The notes below the pieces were generated by a model. The model saw only the letters and a program-made list of their open reading frames with translations. It made no database searches and had not been told where the DNA came from. A program made the translations under genes and the position numbers. Below, piece after piece: positions 30,080-38,991 of a DNA stretch of 64,000 nucleotides; positions within the stretch are counted from its first letter, which is position 1, and the number at the start of each line of letters is the position of its first letter. Source of the stretch: Arenibacter troitsensis (GTDB lineage Bacteria; Bacteroidota; Bacteroidia; Flavobacteriales; Flavobacteriaceae); assembly GCF_900177645.1 (NCBI RefSeq), contig NZ_FXAO01000011.1, positions 1-64,000 on the forward strand, in the 5' to 3' direction.

Positions 30080-30516
30080 TAATTAAGAAAATTATATTAT
30101 TTATCCTTACTTATTTCTCCCTTGCGGTTTCAAGGCATGCTAATGGAGCAATTAAAATATTAGATTCACTGGCTGGAGAATGGAACGTCAGACTGGATCT
30201 GTCATCCTTGAAACCCAATGTACAGGTCATTGATAATTTTGCAACCAAGCAACATTGGACAAATATTTTTAAAGACAAAATAGGGAATGGCAAACTTTTG
30301 TTTTCATCAATGTATCTTCATTCAATTTTGAAAAATAGACCGGCAGCACGCCAATTAAGACAAAGTCTATTAAACTATATGGAGAGTGAAGCCTGCGATC
30401 CAATTTCGACTGTAACTGCCAACCGGCCAGGGGCTTTGAAATCAGAATATAAAACTATGCAATTTATTATGAAAAGGTTAAATTATATACAAGAAGCTAA
30501 GTTTATCACATTATAA
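30079..30516 (+). pseudogene. GH2-like gene collapsed by a large internal deletion
   Basis: One open frame of about 145 codons without an ATG at its beginning (it starts ATA ATT AAG AAA). It reads as a signal peptide (KIILFILTYFSLAVS), then DSLAGEWNVRLD, the first strand of a GH2 sugar-binding domain. It then jumps directly to KPNVQVIDNF...IGNGKLLFSS...NRPAARQL, which matches the last ~80 residues of the GH2 encoded at 23922 (LKPIVQVIDDWF, IGKGKLLVSG, HRPEAQQL). About 800 codons are missing between these parts, in frame. It is the remnant of a second GH2 gene of this locus. Confidence 0.75.
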
Positions 30517-30575
30517 TTATTAATTTAAGTACAATGGCCGCCAATATTGGTCCTGAGAGTTAGATTGGGATTTAA

Positions 30576-30707
30576 AAAAGTTTGGTTAACAGCATCGTAT
30601 ATGGAAACACGATTGGACTAGAACACTATGCGACCATTGGTGATTTTTTTTTAATCGGAACACCTATAAACTACTCCGATTTTAAAACTGCTTATTTACC
30701 AAATTAA
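30576..30707 (+). other. Possible 3' gene remnant
   Basis: A 43-codon open end without a start, reading VYGNTIGLEHYATIGDFFLI and then GTPINYSDFKTAYLPN before a stop. The wording is protein-like and it follows the GH2 remnant, so it may be the tail of another deleted gene. I do not recognise the family. Confidence 0.25.
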
Positions 30708-30800
30708 CGCAGTATTTTACATATATAATGCAAAATAGTCCATAGCTTTATATAATAATTCTTATTATTATTGGTCTTCTATTCAAAAAAATGAAAAAGC

Positions 30801-33539
30801 ATGAAAAATAAAGCATATTTATTCCTATTGATAATGGGGGCACTTGTGCTTGTTAGTGCCGTTTGGATGATGTTGAAACCTTCGGATACCGTAGATTTTA
30901 GTGCCGATATAAAACCCATCTTGAACAAGAACTGTATTACCTGCCACGGTGGGGTTAAAAAAAGTGGTGGTTTTAGCCTATTATTCGAAGAGGAAGCCTT
31001 TGCCAACACCGAATCCGGAGAGCCCGCCATTATTCCCGGCAATGCCGCCAAAAGTCCATTTATACAGCGCCTTACCGAGAGCGACCCGGAATTGCGCATG
31101 CCTTATAAGAAGTCTAAACTTTCGGAGGAGGAAATAGAGCTGTTGACCAAGTGGGTGGACCAGGGCGCCAAATGGGGCAAACACTGGGCCTATACCTTAC
31201 CGGAAAAGGTAGACATTCCGGAAGCTACCCAATCTGCAGGTATTTCTTCCGATGATTCTGGAGGGTTTATTAAAAATGATATAGACCATTTTATCCTTAG
31301 GACATTGGAAAATAACGACTTGCAACCAAGTCCGCCAGCCGATCTAAACGTTTTGGCAAGAAGAGTATCCATGGACCTTACTGGAATTCCGCCGGACGAT
31401 TCCCTATTTAATGATTTTATCTCGGGAAAAATTACGTACGAAAATATGGTAGACGAGCTCTTGTCCCGTGATGCCTACGGTGAAAAGTGGGCCAGTTGGT
31501 GGTTGGACCATGCGCGATATGCAGACACTAAAGGCTATGAAAAGGATTTGGGAAGAAGTATGTGGCAATATAGGGACTGGGTCATAAAATCCTTGAACCA
31601 GGATATGCCCTACGACCAGTTCACCATAGAGCAATTGGCCGGCGACCTTTTGCCCGATCCTTCTGCCGATCAGCTAATAGCAACCGCTTTCCATAGAAAT
31701 ACGATGAACAATGACGAAGGAGGTTCCGAGGATGAAGAATTTAGGGTCGCTTCCGTGATCGACAGGGTGAACACAACCTTTGAAGTATGGCAGAGCACCA
31801 CCATTGGATGCGTACAATGCCATAGCCACACCTACGACCCCTTTAAAAACAAAGAGTACTACAATCTCATGGCATTCTTTAACAATACCAGGGACGAAGA
31901 CACCTCTGAGGACGAACCCAATTTACGATTCTATTCCGAGGAACAACAGGGGGAAGTGGACCAGATATACCAATGGATCGCTAAAAACGAGAATAAGGAG
32001 GTTGCCAAGTCCTATAACAATTTCTTACAATATTCAGAACCCATTTACCATGCCCATTTGGCCAAAAATTACACCAACGGAAATTTGGCGGACACAAAAT
32101 GGCTGGCCTTAAGGGACAATGGCTCCTGCTACCTTCCAGATGTTTATACCCAAGGTGCCGATTATATGTACCTGAAGTATTCCTCTGGAATAGATGGCAC
32201 CAAAATAACCATTAGAAAAGACAATGTGGATGGAGAGATATTGGCCCAATTTACAACGAACAAAACCAAGGGCAGGGAAATACAAAAGTTCCCTTTCAAA
32301 AGGACCAACGAGAAACTAAACCTATATATTGAAGCCAATAACGACAAGATTTCTCCAAAAAGCCCCACCAGTTATATCTCGTGGTTCGCATTTCTACCTG
32401 AAATAAAGGCCAAGAAAAATTCTGGATATGCACAAATTGATGACAGTTTTATAAAACTGTTGAATACCAATACCCCTACACTGCCTATTATTATAGAAAA
32501 TCCTGATTTCCTAAAAAGAACCACCCAAGTATTTGAACGGGGCAATTGGCTAATGAAAACAGATACCGTTGAGCCTGCTACCCCTCAAAGCCTCAATGCT
32601 TGGAACGATGCCTGGCCCAAAAATAGACTGGGACTATCCAAATGGCTGGTTAGCAAGGAAAATCCGCTAACCGCCCGTACCTTGGTCAATAGAGTGTGGC
32701 AACAGATCTATGGCCGTGGCATAGTAGCGTCGTTGGAAGACATGGGATCACAATCCGACCCGCCTACCCACCCCGAATTATTGGACTGGCTGGCCTTAAG
32801 GTTCATGAACGAACACAATTGGAGCATAAAAGCTTTAATAAAGGATATGGTAATGAGTGGCACCTACAGGCAGAGTTCAAAAAACAACGCCAAACTATAC
32901 AATTTGGATCCTGAAAACCGACTCTACGCCCGTGGCCCTAGAATTCGTTTGAGTGCAGAACAAATTCGCGATCAGGCCCTGGCGGTATCCGGACTTTTAA
33001 GCTCTAAAATGTACGGCCCAAGTGTTATGCCGCCACAACCGGATGGCATTTGGCAAACGGTATATAACGGTGGCAATTGGGTGGAAAGCCAAGGGGAAGA
33101 CAAATACCGAAAGGCAGTATATACTTATTTAAAAAGAACCAGCCCCTACCCCTCCTTTCTGACTTTTGATGCAGGGAGCAGGGAAGTATCAACAGTACGT
33201 AGAACGGTGACCAATACTCCACTACAAGCCTTGGTTACCCTAAACGATCCCGTATATCTGGAAACTGCTTATCATTTGGCCAAAATTATGAGGCAGGGTA
33301 AGAATGTGGACTCCAGCATACGGACAGGATATAAAAAAGCTGTTTTGGCAGACATTAGCGAGGAAAAATTAAACGCCTTAAAAGAATTGTACAACAGTTC
33401 CCTTTCCGATTTTCAGGAAAAACCAAAGAATATTAAGGAATTTATTCCTTTTGAAACCGACACAGATGCCAATTTAGCAGCATTGACCGTAGTGGCCAAT
33501 GCAATCATGAACTTGGATGAGTTTTTAACAAAATCGTAG
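30801..33539 (+). CDS. PSD1/planctomycete-type cytochrome c domain protein (DUF1549/DUF1553)
   Basis: A 912-residue exported protein anchored by an N-terminal hydrophobic segment (5-25). A PSCyt1 domain carries the haem motif CITCH (45-49). DUF1549/PSCyt2 follows (about 150-380), with a second CxxCH (CVQCH, 337-341), then DUF1553/PSD1 (about 600-890, WQQIYGRGIVASLEDMGSQSD, AEQIRDQALAVSGLL, STVRRTVTNTPLQALVTLNDP). A carbohydrate-binding-like insertion is likely at about 440-560. PSD1 proteins pair with DUF1501 proteins, as here (2 nt apart). Their biochemistry is poorly known; haem-linked redox outside the cytoplasm is inferred. Confidence 0.92.
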   Translation: MKNKAYLFLLIMGALVLVSAVWMMLKPSDTVDFSADIKPILNKNCITCHGGVKKSGGFSLLFEEEAFANTESGEPAIIPGNAAKSPFIQRLTESDPELRMPYKKSKLSEEEIELLTKWVDQGAKWGKHWAYTLPEKVDIPEATQSAGISSDDSGGFIKNDIDHFILRTLENNDLQPSPPADLNVLARRVSMDLTGIPPDDSLFNDFISGKITYENMVDELLSRDAYGEKWASWWLDHARYADTKGYEKDLGRSMWQYRDWVIKSLNQDMPYDQFTIEQLAGDLLPDPSADQLIATAFHRNTMNNDEGGSEDEEFRVASVIDRVNTTFEVWQSTTIGCVQCHSHTYDPFKNKEYYNLMAFFNNTRDEDTSEDEPNLRFYSEEQQGEVDQIYQWIAKNENKEVAKSYNNFLQYSEPIYHAHLAKNYTNGNLADTKWLALRDNGSCYLPDVYTQGADYMYLKYSSGIDGTKITIRKDNVDGEILAQFTTNKTKGREIQKFPFKRTNEKLNLYIEANNDKISPKSPTSYISWFAFLPEIKAKKNSGYAQIDDSFIKLLNTNTPTLPIIIENPDFLKRTTQVFERGNWLMKTDTVEPATPQSLNAWNDAWPKNRLGLSKWLVSKENPLTARTLVNRVWQQIYGRGIVASLEDMGSQSDPPTHPELLDWLALRFMNEHNWSIKALIKDMVMSGTYRQSSKNNAKLYNLDPENRLYARGPRIRLSAEQIRDQALAVSGLLSSKMYGPSVMPPQPDGIWQTVYNGGNWVESQGEDKYRKAVYTYLKRTSPYPSFLTFDAGSREVSTVRRTVTNTPLQALVTLNDPVYLETAYHLAKIMRQGKNVDSSIRTGYKKAVLADISEEKLNALKELYNSSLSDFQEKPKNIKEFIPFETDTDANLAALTVVANAIMNLDEFLTKS

Positions 33540-33541
33540 TT

Positions 33542-35050
33542 ATGAACAGTTTGGACCGATTAATAAAAGAAAAGTTACAACGCGAAATACAGGCCAAGAC
33601 CCGCAGGCACTTCATTAAAGATTGTGTTGCCGGTATGGGCGGTTTGGCCCTAGGCTCATTTTTTATGTCCTGTAATTCCTTTATGGGAAACAAGGACAAC
33701 GCAAAGATCGCCTTAACAGAAAGGGACATCAATCCCTTGGCTTCCATGGCGCCTCCTTTCCCTGCCAAGGTAAAATCCGTTATCTATTTGCATATGGCGG
33801 GTGCTCCTTCCCAACTGGAAATGTTCGACTATAAGCCTACCCTACATAAATTGAACAATCAGGCCTGCCCCCAATCCCTATTGGAAGGTAAAAAATTTGC
33901 ATTCATTAGGGGAGTTCCAAAACTTTTGGGACCACAGGCAGAATTTAAGCAGCACGGGGAATCCGGTAATTGGGTTTCCAACTTTCTGCCACACTTTTCC
34001 AAAGTTGTGGATGAAGTGGCTTTCCTAAAGGCTGTAAATACGGATCAGTTCAATCACGGGCCCGCCCAATTGTTCATGCATACGGGAAGCCCAAGGTTGG
34101 GCAGACCTAGTATAGGCTCCTGGGTCACCTATGGTTTGGGGTCCGAAAATCAGAATTTACCTGGCTTTGTGGTACTTACCTCTGGCGGAAAAACACCGGA
34201 CGCCGGCAAAAGTGTTTGGGGTAGCGGTTTTTTACCCTCGGTCTACCAAGGGGTCCAATGCAGATCCAAAGGAGATCCCGTGCTCTATATAGACGACCCA
34301 AAGGGCATCACCAGAAATCTTAAGAAAAGTACCATAGATGCCATAAACAACATCAACAAAAAAGAATTTGACGAATATTCCGACCCTGAGATCCTGGCCA
34401 GGATCAACCAATACGAAATGGCCTACCGAATGCAGACTGCAGTACCAGAGGTAATGAACATCAACAATGAACCGGAACATATCAAGGAAATGTATGGCGT
34501 ACAACCCGGAAAGGAATCCTTTGCCAACAATTGTCTCTTGGCCAGAAAACTCGTTGAGGATGGGGTACGCTTTGTACAATTGTTCGATTGGGGCTGGGAC
34601 AGTCATGGAACTGGTCACGATACAGCGGTAGATTTGGGCCTTAGAAATAAATGTACCGAAATAGACAGGCCCATGTCCGCCCTACTCTTAGACCTAAAAC
34701 AAAGGGGATTATTGGACGAGACCTTGGTAGTTTGGGGTGGCGAGTTCGGCCGAACGCCTATGCAGGAAAATAGGGAAGGTCAGGAAATGGCCTACAAGGG
34801 AAGGGACCATCACGGAGATGCCTTTACCATGTGGATGGCCGGAGGCGGAATAAAAAAAGGCGCCAGCTGGGGACTCACCGATGAAATTGGGTTTTCTGCC
34901 TTGGAGGGCCAAGTCTCGGTGCACGACGTTCACGCCACTATGATGCACCTTCTAGGTTTTGACCACGAACAGTTTACTTTTGACTTTCAAGGAAGGCCTT
35001 TCCGACTAACGGATGTAGAAGGGCATGTAATACACGAAATTCTGGCCTAA
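33542..35050 (+). CDS. DUF1501 protein (alkaline-phosphatase-fold family)
   Basis: A 502-residue protein with a twin-arginine-like start (TRRHFIK, Arg21-Arg22) leading to GSFFMSC with Cys44, so a Tat-exported lipoprotein is plausible. Motifs of DUF1501, a sulfatase/alkaline-phosphatase-like superfamily, are seen: HMAGAPSQLEMFDYKP, FNHGPAQLFMHTGSPRLGRP, VQLFDWGWDSHG, WGGEFGRTPM, GRDHHGDAFTMWMAGGGI. The substrate is unknown. It is embedded in the PSD1 operon, 2 nt after PSD1 and 25 nt before the TIM-barrel gene. Confidence 0.93.
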   Translation: MNSLDRLIKEKLQREIQAKTRRHFIKDCVAGMGGLALGSFFMSCNSFMGNKDNAKIALTERDINPLASMAPPFPAKVKSVIYLHMAGAPSQLEMFDYKPTLHKLNNQACPQSLLEGKKFAFIRGVPKLLGPQAEFKQHGESGNWVSNFLPHFSKVVDEVAFLKAVNTDQFNHGPAQLFMHTGSPRLGRPSIGSWVTYGLGSENQNLPGFVVLTSGGKTPDAGKSVWGSGFLPSVYQGVQCRSKGDPVLYIDDPKGITRNLKKSTIDAINNINKKEFDEYSDPEILARINQYEMAYRMQTAVPEVMNINNEPEHIKEMYGVQPGKESFANNCLLARKLVEDGVRFVQLFDWGWDSHGTGHDTAVDLGLRNKCTEIDRPMSALLLDLKQRGLLDETLVVWGGEFGRTPMQENREGQEMAYKGRDHHGDAFTMWMAGGGIKKGASWGLTDEIGFSALEGQVSVHDVHATMMHLLGFDHEQFTFDFQGRPFRLTDVEGHVIHEILA

Positions 35051-35075
35051 ATCACAAATCAACCAAACCAATAAA

Positions 35076-35945
35076 ATGCGATTATTTATCATACTTTTTG
35101 GATCCTTACTATTTTCCTATGGTCAAGAAAAGGTCCTATTTTTTCAAACCGATTGGGGCAACGAATTATCATGGGATGCCTTTTGCGAACGGGCCAAGAC
35201 TTCGGGATATGACGGAGTGGAATTATGGCTGCCTGCGGCATCCGATAAACAGGAAGCCTTAAAAGACGCCTTGAAAAAGCATGGCCTACTTCTAAATCTG
35301 TTACATGGCACCAATAAGGGATTGCCATTTAAGGAGAGTTTGGAGCAGTACAAAAGTGTTCTGGAGACCTTAATGTTATGGAAACCGGTTCTGATCAATA
35401 GTCAGACCGGCAGTGATTTTTTTACCATGGAAGAGAATAGGGCGTTTATTGATGCGGCCAATACCATAAGCGCCAAACACAATATTCCCGTTTATCACGA
35501 AACCCATAGGGGTCGTTTTAGCTACAATCTACCGGACACCAACAAATATTTGAACCTAATTCCTGATCTTAAACTTACGCTCGATATTAGCCATTGGATG
35601 GTAGTACATGAATCCCTCCTACAGGGCAAAGATAAATTGTTGGGGGAGGTCATCAAAAAATCCAACCACATCCACGCCCGTATCGGTTATGCCGAAGGAC
35701 CCCAGGTAAATGACCCAAGGGCCCCTGAATGGACCAATGCTTTGGAGAGACATTTGGGCATATGGGAACAAGTAATCCGTAAAGGCTGGAAGGAAAATAA
35801 TGGTGTTGTAACAGTGACTACAGAATTCGGGCCTGCAGATTATATGCCTACCCTGCCCTATACCCGTGTACCGGTTACCGATCAATGGCAGGCCAATGTA
35901 TTTATGATGGAGTCCTTAAAGGAACGCCTAAAATTGAACAAATAA
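35076..35945 (+). CDS. Exported sugar isomerase/epimerase-like TIM-barrel protein
   Basis: A 289-residue AP-endonuclease-2/xylose-isomerase-like barrel with a signal peptide (LLFSYGQ). Metal ligands typical of the family are visible: Glu in VYHETHRGR, Asp in TLDISHW, His in HIHARIGYAEGPQ and Glu in TTEFGPADYM. Unlike most relatives it is exported, so it acts on free sugars or oxidised sugars in the periplasm, not on sugar phosphates. It sits between DUF1501 and the cytochrome fusion (3 nt gap), which suggests a role in oxidised-sugar metabolism. Confidence 0.88.
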   Translation: MRLFIILFGSLLFSYGQEKVLFFQTDWGNELSWDAFCERAKTSGYDGVELWLPAASDKQEALKDALKKHGLLLNLLHGTNKGLPFKESLEQYKSVLETLMLWKPVLINSQTGSDFFTMEENRAFIDAANTISAKHNIPVYHETHRGRFSYNLPDTNKYLNLIPDLKLTLDISHWMVVHESLLQGKDKLLGEVIKKSNHIHARIGYAEGPQVNDPRAPEWTNALERHLGIWEQVIRKGWKENNGVVTVTTEFGPADYMPTLPYTRVPVTDQWQANVFMMESLKERLKLNK

Positions 35946-35948
35946 TTT

Positions 35949-37346
35949 ATGGAAGTTATTCAACAATTGATAGGGCGCTTACACCCCCTTGTAGTGCATT
36001 TACCAATAGGATTTATTATTGCCGCCCTATTATTGCAATGGTATGATAGAAAGAATAAGGAATGGTCCAAAATAATTGGACTCCTGTTTCAATGGGCATT
36101 TATTTTCGCCACCATAGCCTGTATAAGCGGCTATCTCCTTTACAAAGGCGAAGGATATTCCTTTGATACGGTAAAATTGCACTTATGGCTGGGCATTGTA
36201 ACCGCCTTATTTTCTTTGTTGATGTACCTTCGATTGACAGCCTCCTCAAAAATCGATTTCATAAAGCGGGTGCCAGTGGTACTTTTGTCGTTCTCATTAC
36301 TATTTCTGATATCCTTCACCGGGCACCTTGGGGGAAATATTACACATGGATCGGATTACCTCATTGAACCTCTCCCCAACAATATAAAATCGCTATTGGG
36401 TGTTGGACCGGAAGTTTATGAATCCCCAATACTGCAAGAAGAAAATTGGGAAGAGGCCATACTTTATACAGACCTTGTGCAACCTATCCTCAATAATAGA
36501 TGTGTAAGCTGCCACAATGAGAAAAAAGAAAAAGGGGAATTGCGTTTGGAGGAAGAAAATGGCATTCTTAAAGGTGGGGAGAGCGGACTTGTAATTGAGT
36601 CGAACGATCCGGATAAAAGTTCTCTCTACGCCAGAATGATATTGCCTTTGGACCATGAGGACCACATGCCTCCAAAAGATAAGGACCAGCCCTCCAAGGA
36701 AGAATTGGATATTATAAAGATCTGGATAGCCAATGGCAATCCGTTCAACAAGAGCATTGGGGAAATAGGCTTAAAAAAAGAAGCAATCCAAGCTTTCTTT
36801 CCAAAAGCAAAAGACGATACTTACCCAGATGTGGAAGTTGCTAAAATTTCACAGGATACTATTGCAGCTCTAAAGAAAAAGGGCTTTCACTTGGAACGGA
36901 TAAGCGAGGAAAGCAATTTTGTAAAAATTTCCTGCATTAACAAACCTTCCTTTTCAGACAAGGATTTTAATTTGCTATCCTCGGTGAAGAACCAAGTGGT
37001 TTATCTTGATCTAGGTGAAACCCAGATTACCGATGCCATATTTGAAAAAATAGGCACCTTACCCTACCTAACCGTATTAAAGTTGGACAATACGCCAATA
37101 ACAGGAAAGAATATAGAAACCTTGGAAAAACTGGAGTATCTTAAAAACTTGAACCTAATGGGGACAAATTTTGAAGAGGCACATCTCCACAAATTAAAGA
37201 CGTTTAAACAATTACAGATTGTGTATCTGTTCAATACCCCCGTTAAAAAACCAGATCAAATAATCCACCCAAAAGAAGGGGAATTGTTTATAGATTACGG
37301 AGGTTATGACCTACCTAAAATTGCGACGGATTCTATAGTCTATTAG
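35949..37346 (+). CDS. DUF2231 membrane domain - cytochrome c - leucine-rich repeat fusion
   Basis: A 465-residue inner-membrane protein. Residues about 12-130 hold four transmembrane helices with HPLVVHLPIGF, typical of DUF2231. A PSCyt1-like domain has one haem motif CVSCH (185-189) with the LRLEEENGILKGGESG and HMPPKDKDQPSKEELDIIKIWIANG blocks. Residues about 335-430 are leucine-rich repeats (VVYLDLGETQITD, LTVLKLDNTPITG, LKNLNLMGTN). It would take electrons from periplasmic partners. Last gene of the PSD1 operon. Confidence 0.88.
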   Translation: MEVIQQLIGRLHPLVVHLPIGFIIAALLLQWYDRKNKEWSKIIGLLFQWAFIFATIACISGYLLYKGEGYSFDTVKLHLWLGIVTALFSLLMYLRLTASSKIDFIKRVPVVLLSFSLLFLISFTGHLGGNITHGSDYLIEPLPNNIKSLLGVGPEVYESPILQEENWEEAILYTDLVQPILNNRCVSCHNEKKEKGELRLEEENGILKGGESGLVIESNDPDKSSLYARMILPLDHEDHMPPKDKDQPSKEELDIIKIWIANGNPFNKSIGEIGLKKEAIQAFFPKAKDDTYPDVEVAKISQDTIAALKKKGFHLERISEESNFVKISCINKPSFSDKDFNLLSSVKNQVVYLDLGETQITDAIFEKIGTLPYLTVLKLDNTPITGKNIETLEKLEYLKNLNLMGTNFEEAHLHKLKTFKQLQIVYLFNTPVKKPDQIIHPKEGELFIDYGGYDLPKIATDSIVY

Positions 37347-37456
37347 TTTGACTGCCAACTTACAACCATCAGCTTTAAAAGATTGATTTACATCGAAATA
37401 CTGAAATAAGAACGTCCTTTCTACGTTAATACCAATAGATCCCAAATCTATTTAGT

Positions 37457-38896
37457 ATGAAGCACTTCTACGCCATTATTTTCCTGTCATTATTTGCGAT
37501 TTCCTGTACCAAGCAGGACGATAAGGAGGGAAACATTCCCGAAGAGGAATTGGATTTGACGGCCTGTTTTGCGGTAAGCACGGATACCATAACGCTTGGA
37601 GAAACTTTACAATTGACCAATTGTTCCGAAAATGCCGTTATTTATTCCTATGATTTTGGCAATAATGAAATAAGCAACCAAGAAAGTCCTTCCGTAACCT
37701 ATCAGCAGGGAGGTAGTTTTACCATTACCCTTGTGGTCTACGATGACCAAAAGCATAGCAAAACCTTTACCAAAACAATTTTTGTGGAGACCCCGGTCGA
37801 ATCCTATTACAGGTTTCCCGAAATACCCCCAGGATACAGTGGGCAACCAATAGAGATGGGCATTGATCCCATAAGCGGTAATATATTCTATCTGGAAAAA
37901 ACCGAGGATCTTGTAAACCTGACCATGTCCAAATTCTACTACAAGGAATTAGGCATGGACCTTATACCTACCTCCAATTTTATTGCCGACCAACAATTCA
38001 ACACTGAAAATGCCTATGTCAACTTTCTAGGCAACGGTAATAAGAATTTCCATTTTTCCCGTACGCTTCCAGAATTATACGGGTCTCAGGAAATAACCCT
38101 CAATAACAATTGGGCCCTAACATCTACCTTAAGTTCTGCTACCAAATACCTTTATGGTTATTTGAAAGAAGATGTAAATTATATATACTACGGAACACAA
38201 AAGGACAATGGCAGCTATAAAGCGGTTATTGAAAAAAGAAATGCAAATGGCGATGCCTTCGATGTACAGTTTAAAACCGTAGGATCCAACAATGCCGTGC
38301 TGACCAACATGATCAAGACAACCACTGGATATATAGCTTTTGGAGCCACCTTCAACAAGAACACTATGCCACCCTTCATAAGTATTTATAGCCCAATTCT
38401 GGTCTTTTTCGACTCCAATTTGGCCGTAACAAAAACGATGGTCCTCAGCAATTCCGTATTGGGATCGCATGTCACCGAAGCCAACCATTTAAATGGCTCC
38501 TATCACCTCATACAATTGTCCAACGGCAACCTGGCCACCTATGGAAATGGCGAGCTCAACGTAATGGATTCGGACGGAAACCAACTTAAAACCCACTATT
38601 TTAGTTTAGACAATAACATACAAGCAATGATCTCCTTAGGAGATACCTTTGTAATCTCAACCGGTGATGGCTATTTGCGCAAATTCGACACTACCGGTAC
38701 GGAAATAAGGAAATTACAGTATAAGGGAACCTTTATTCCTGAAATACTGGAAATAAACCATAGATTATTTTTTGTGGCCGGTTACCGAACTACCGATACT
38801 ATATCTAACATTGGTGAACTTGCCGTTATCAAAATATTTTATGGTGCGGTGGACAAGGACCTAAATTTGGTAAACTTGGAGACGGTTTTCAATTAA
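37457..38896 (+). CDS. PKD-domain lipoprotein
   Basis: A 479-residue exported lipoprotein with lipobox AISC (Cys17). A PKD domain lies at about 33-115 (CFAVSTDTITLGETLQLTNC, YSYDFGNNE, VTYQQGGSFTITLVVYD). The rest is beta-rich with propeller-like strands and no catalytic motif. It follows the cytochrome operon after 110 nt and may be surface-exposed. Function unknown. Confidence 0.75.
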   Translation: MKHFYAIIFLSLFAISCTKQDDKEGNIPEEELDLTACFAVSTDTITLGETLQLTNCSENAVIYSYDFGNNEISNQESPSVTYQQGGSFTITLVVYDDQKHSKTFTKTIFVETPVESYYRFPEIPPGYSGQPIEMGIDPISGNIFYLEKTEDLVNLTMSKFYYKELGMDLIPTSNFIADQQFNTENAYVNFLGNGNKNFHFSRTLPELYGSQEITLNNNWALTSTLSSATKYLYGYLKEDVNYIYYGTQKDNGSYKAVIEKRNANGDAFDVQFKTVGSNNAVLTNMIKTTTGYIAFGATFNKNTMPPFISIYSPILVFFDSNLAVTKTMVLSNSVLGSHVTEANHLNGSYHLIQLSNGNLATYGNGELNVMDSDGNQLKTHYFSLDNNIQAMISLGDTFVISTGDGYLRKFDTTGTEIRKLQYKGTFIPEILEINHRLFFVAGYRTTDTISNIGELAVIKIFYGAVDKDLNLVNLETVFN

Positions 38897-38991
38897 TTGG
38901 AATCATAGTCAAAAAAACTAAAGCCACTAATACGTTTACATTTTTATAAATGGCAGAAATAACCTAGTTTAGAAGACCATAAACTTCCCAT

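Noticed and set aside
23900-30520. Clear recent horizontal transfer of the GH2-DUF5107 segment
   Set aside because: The text looks somewhat more A/T-rich than neighbouring genes, but I cannot compute composition or see integrase, tRNA or repeat borders, so it is not claimed.
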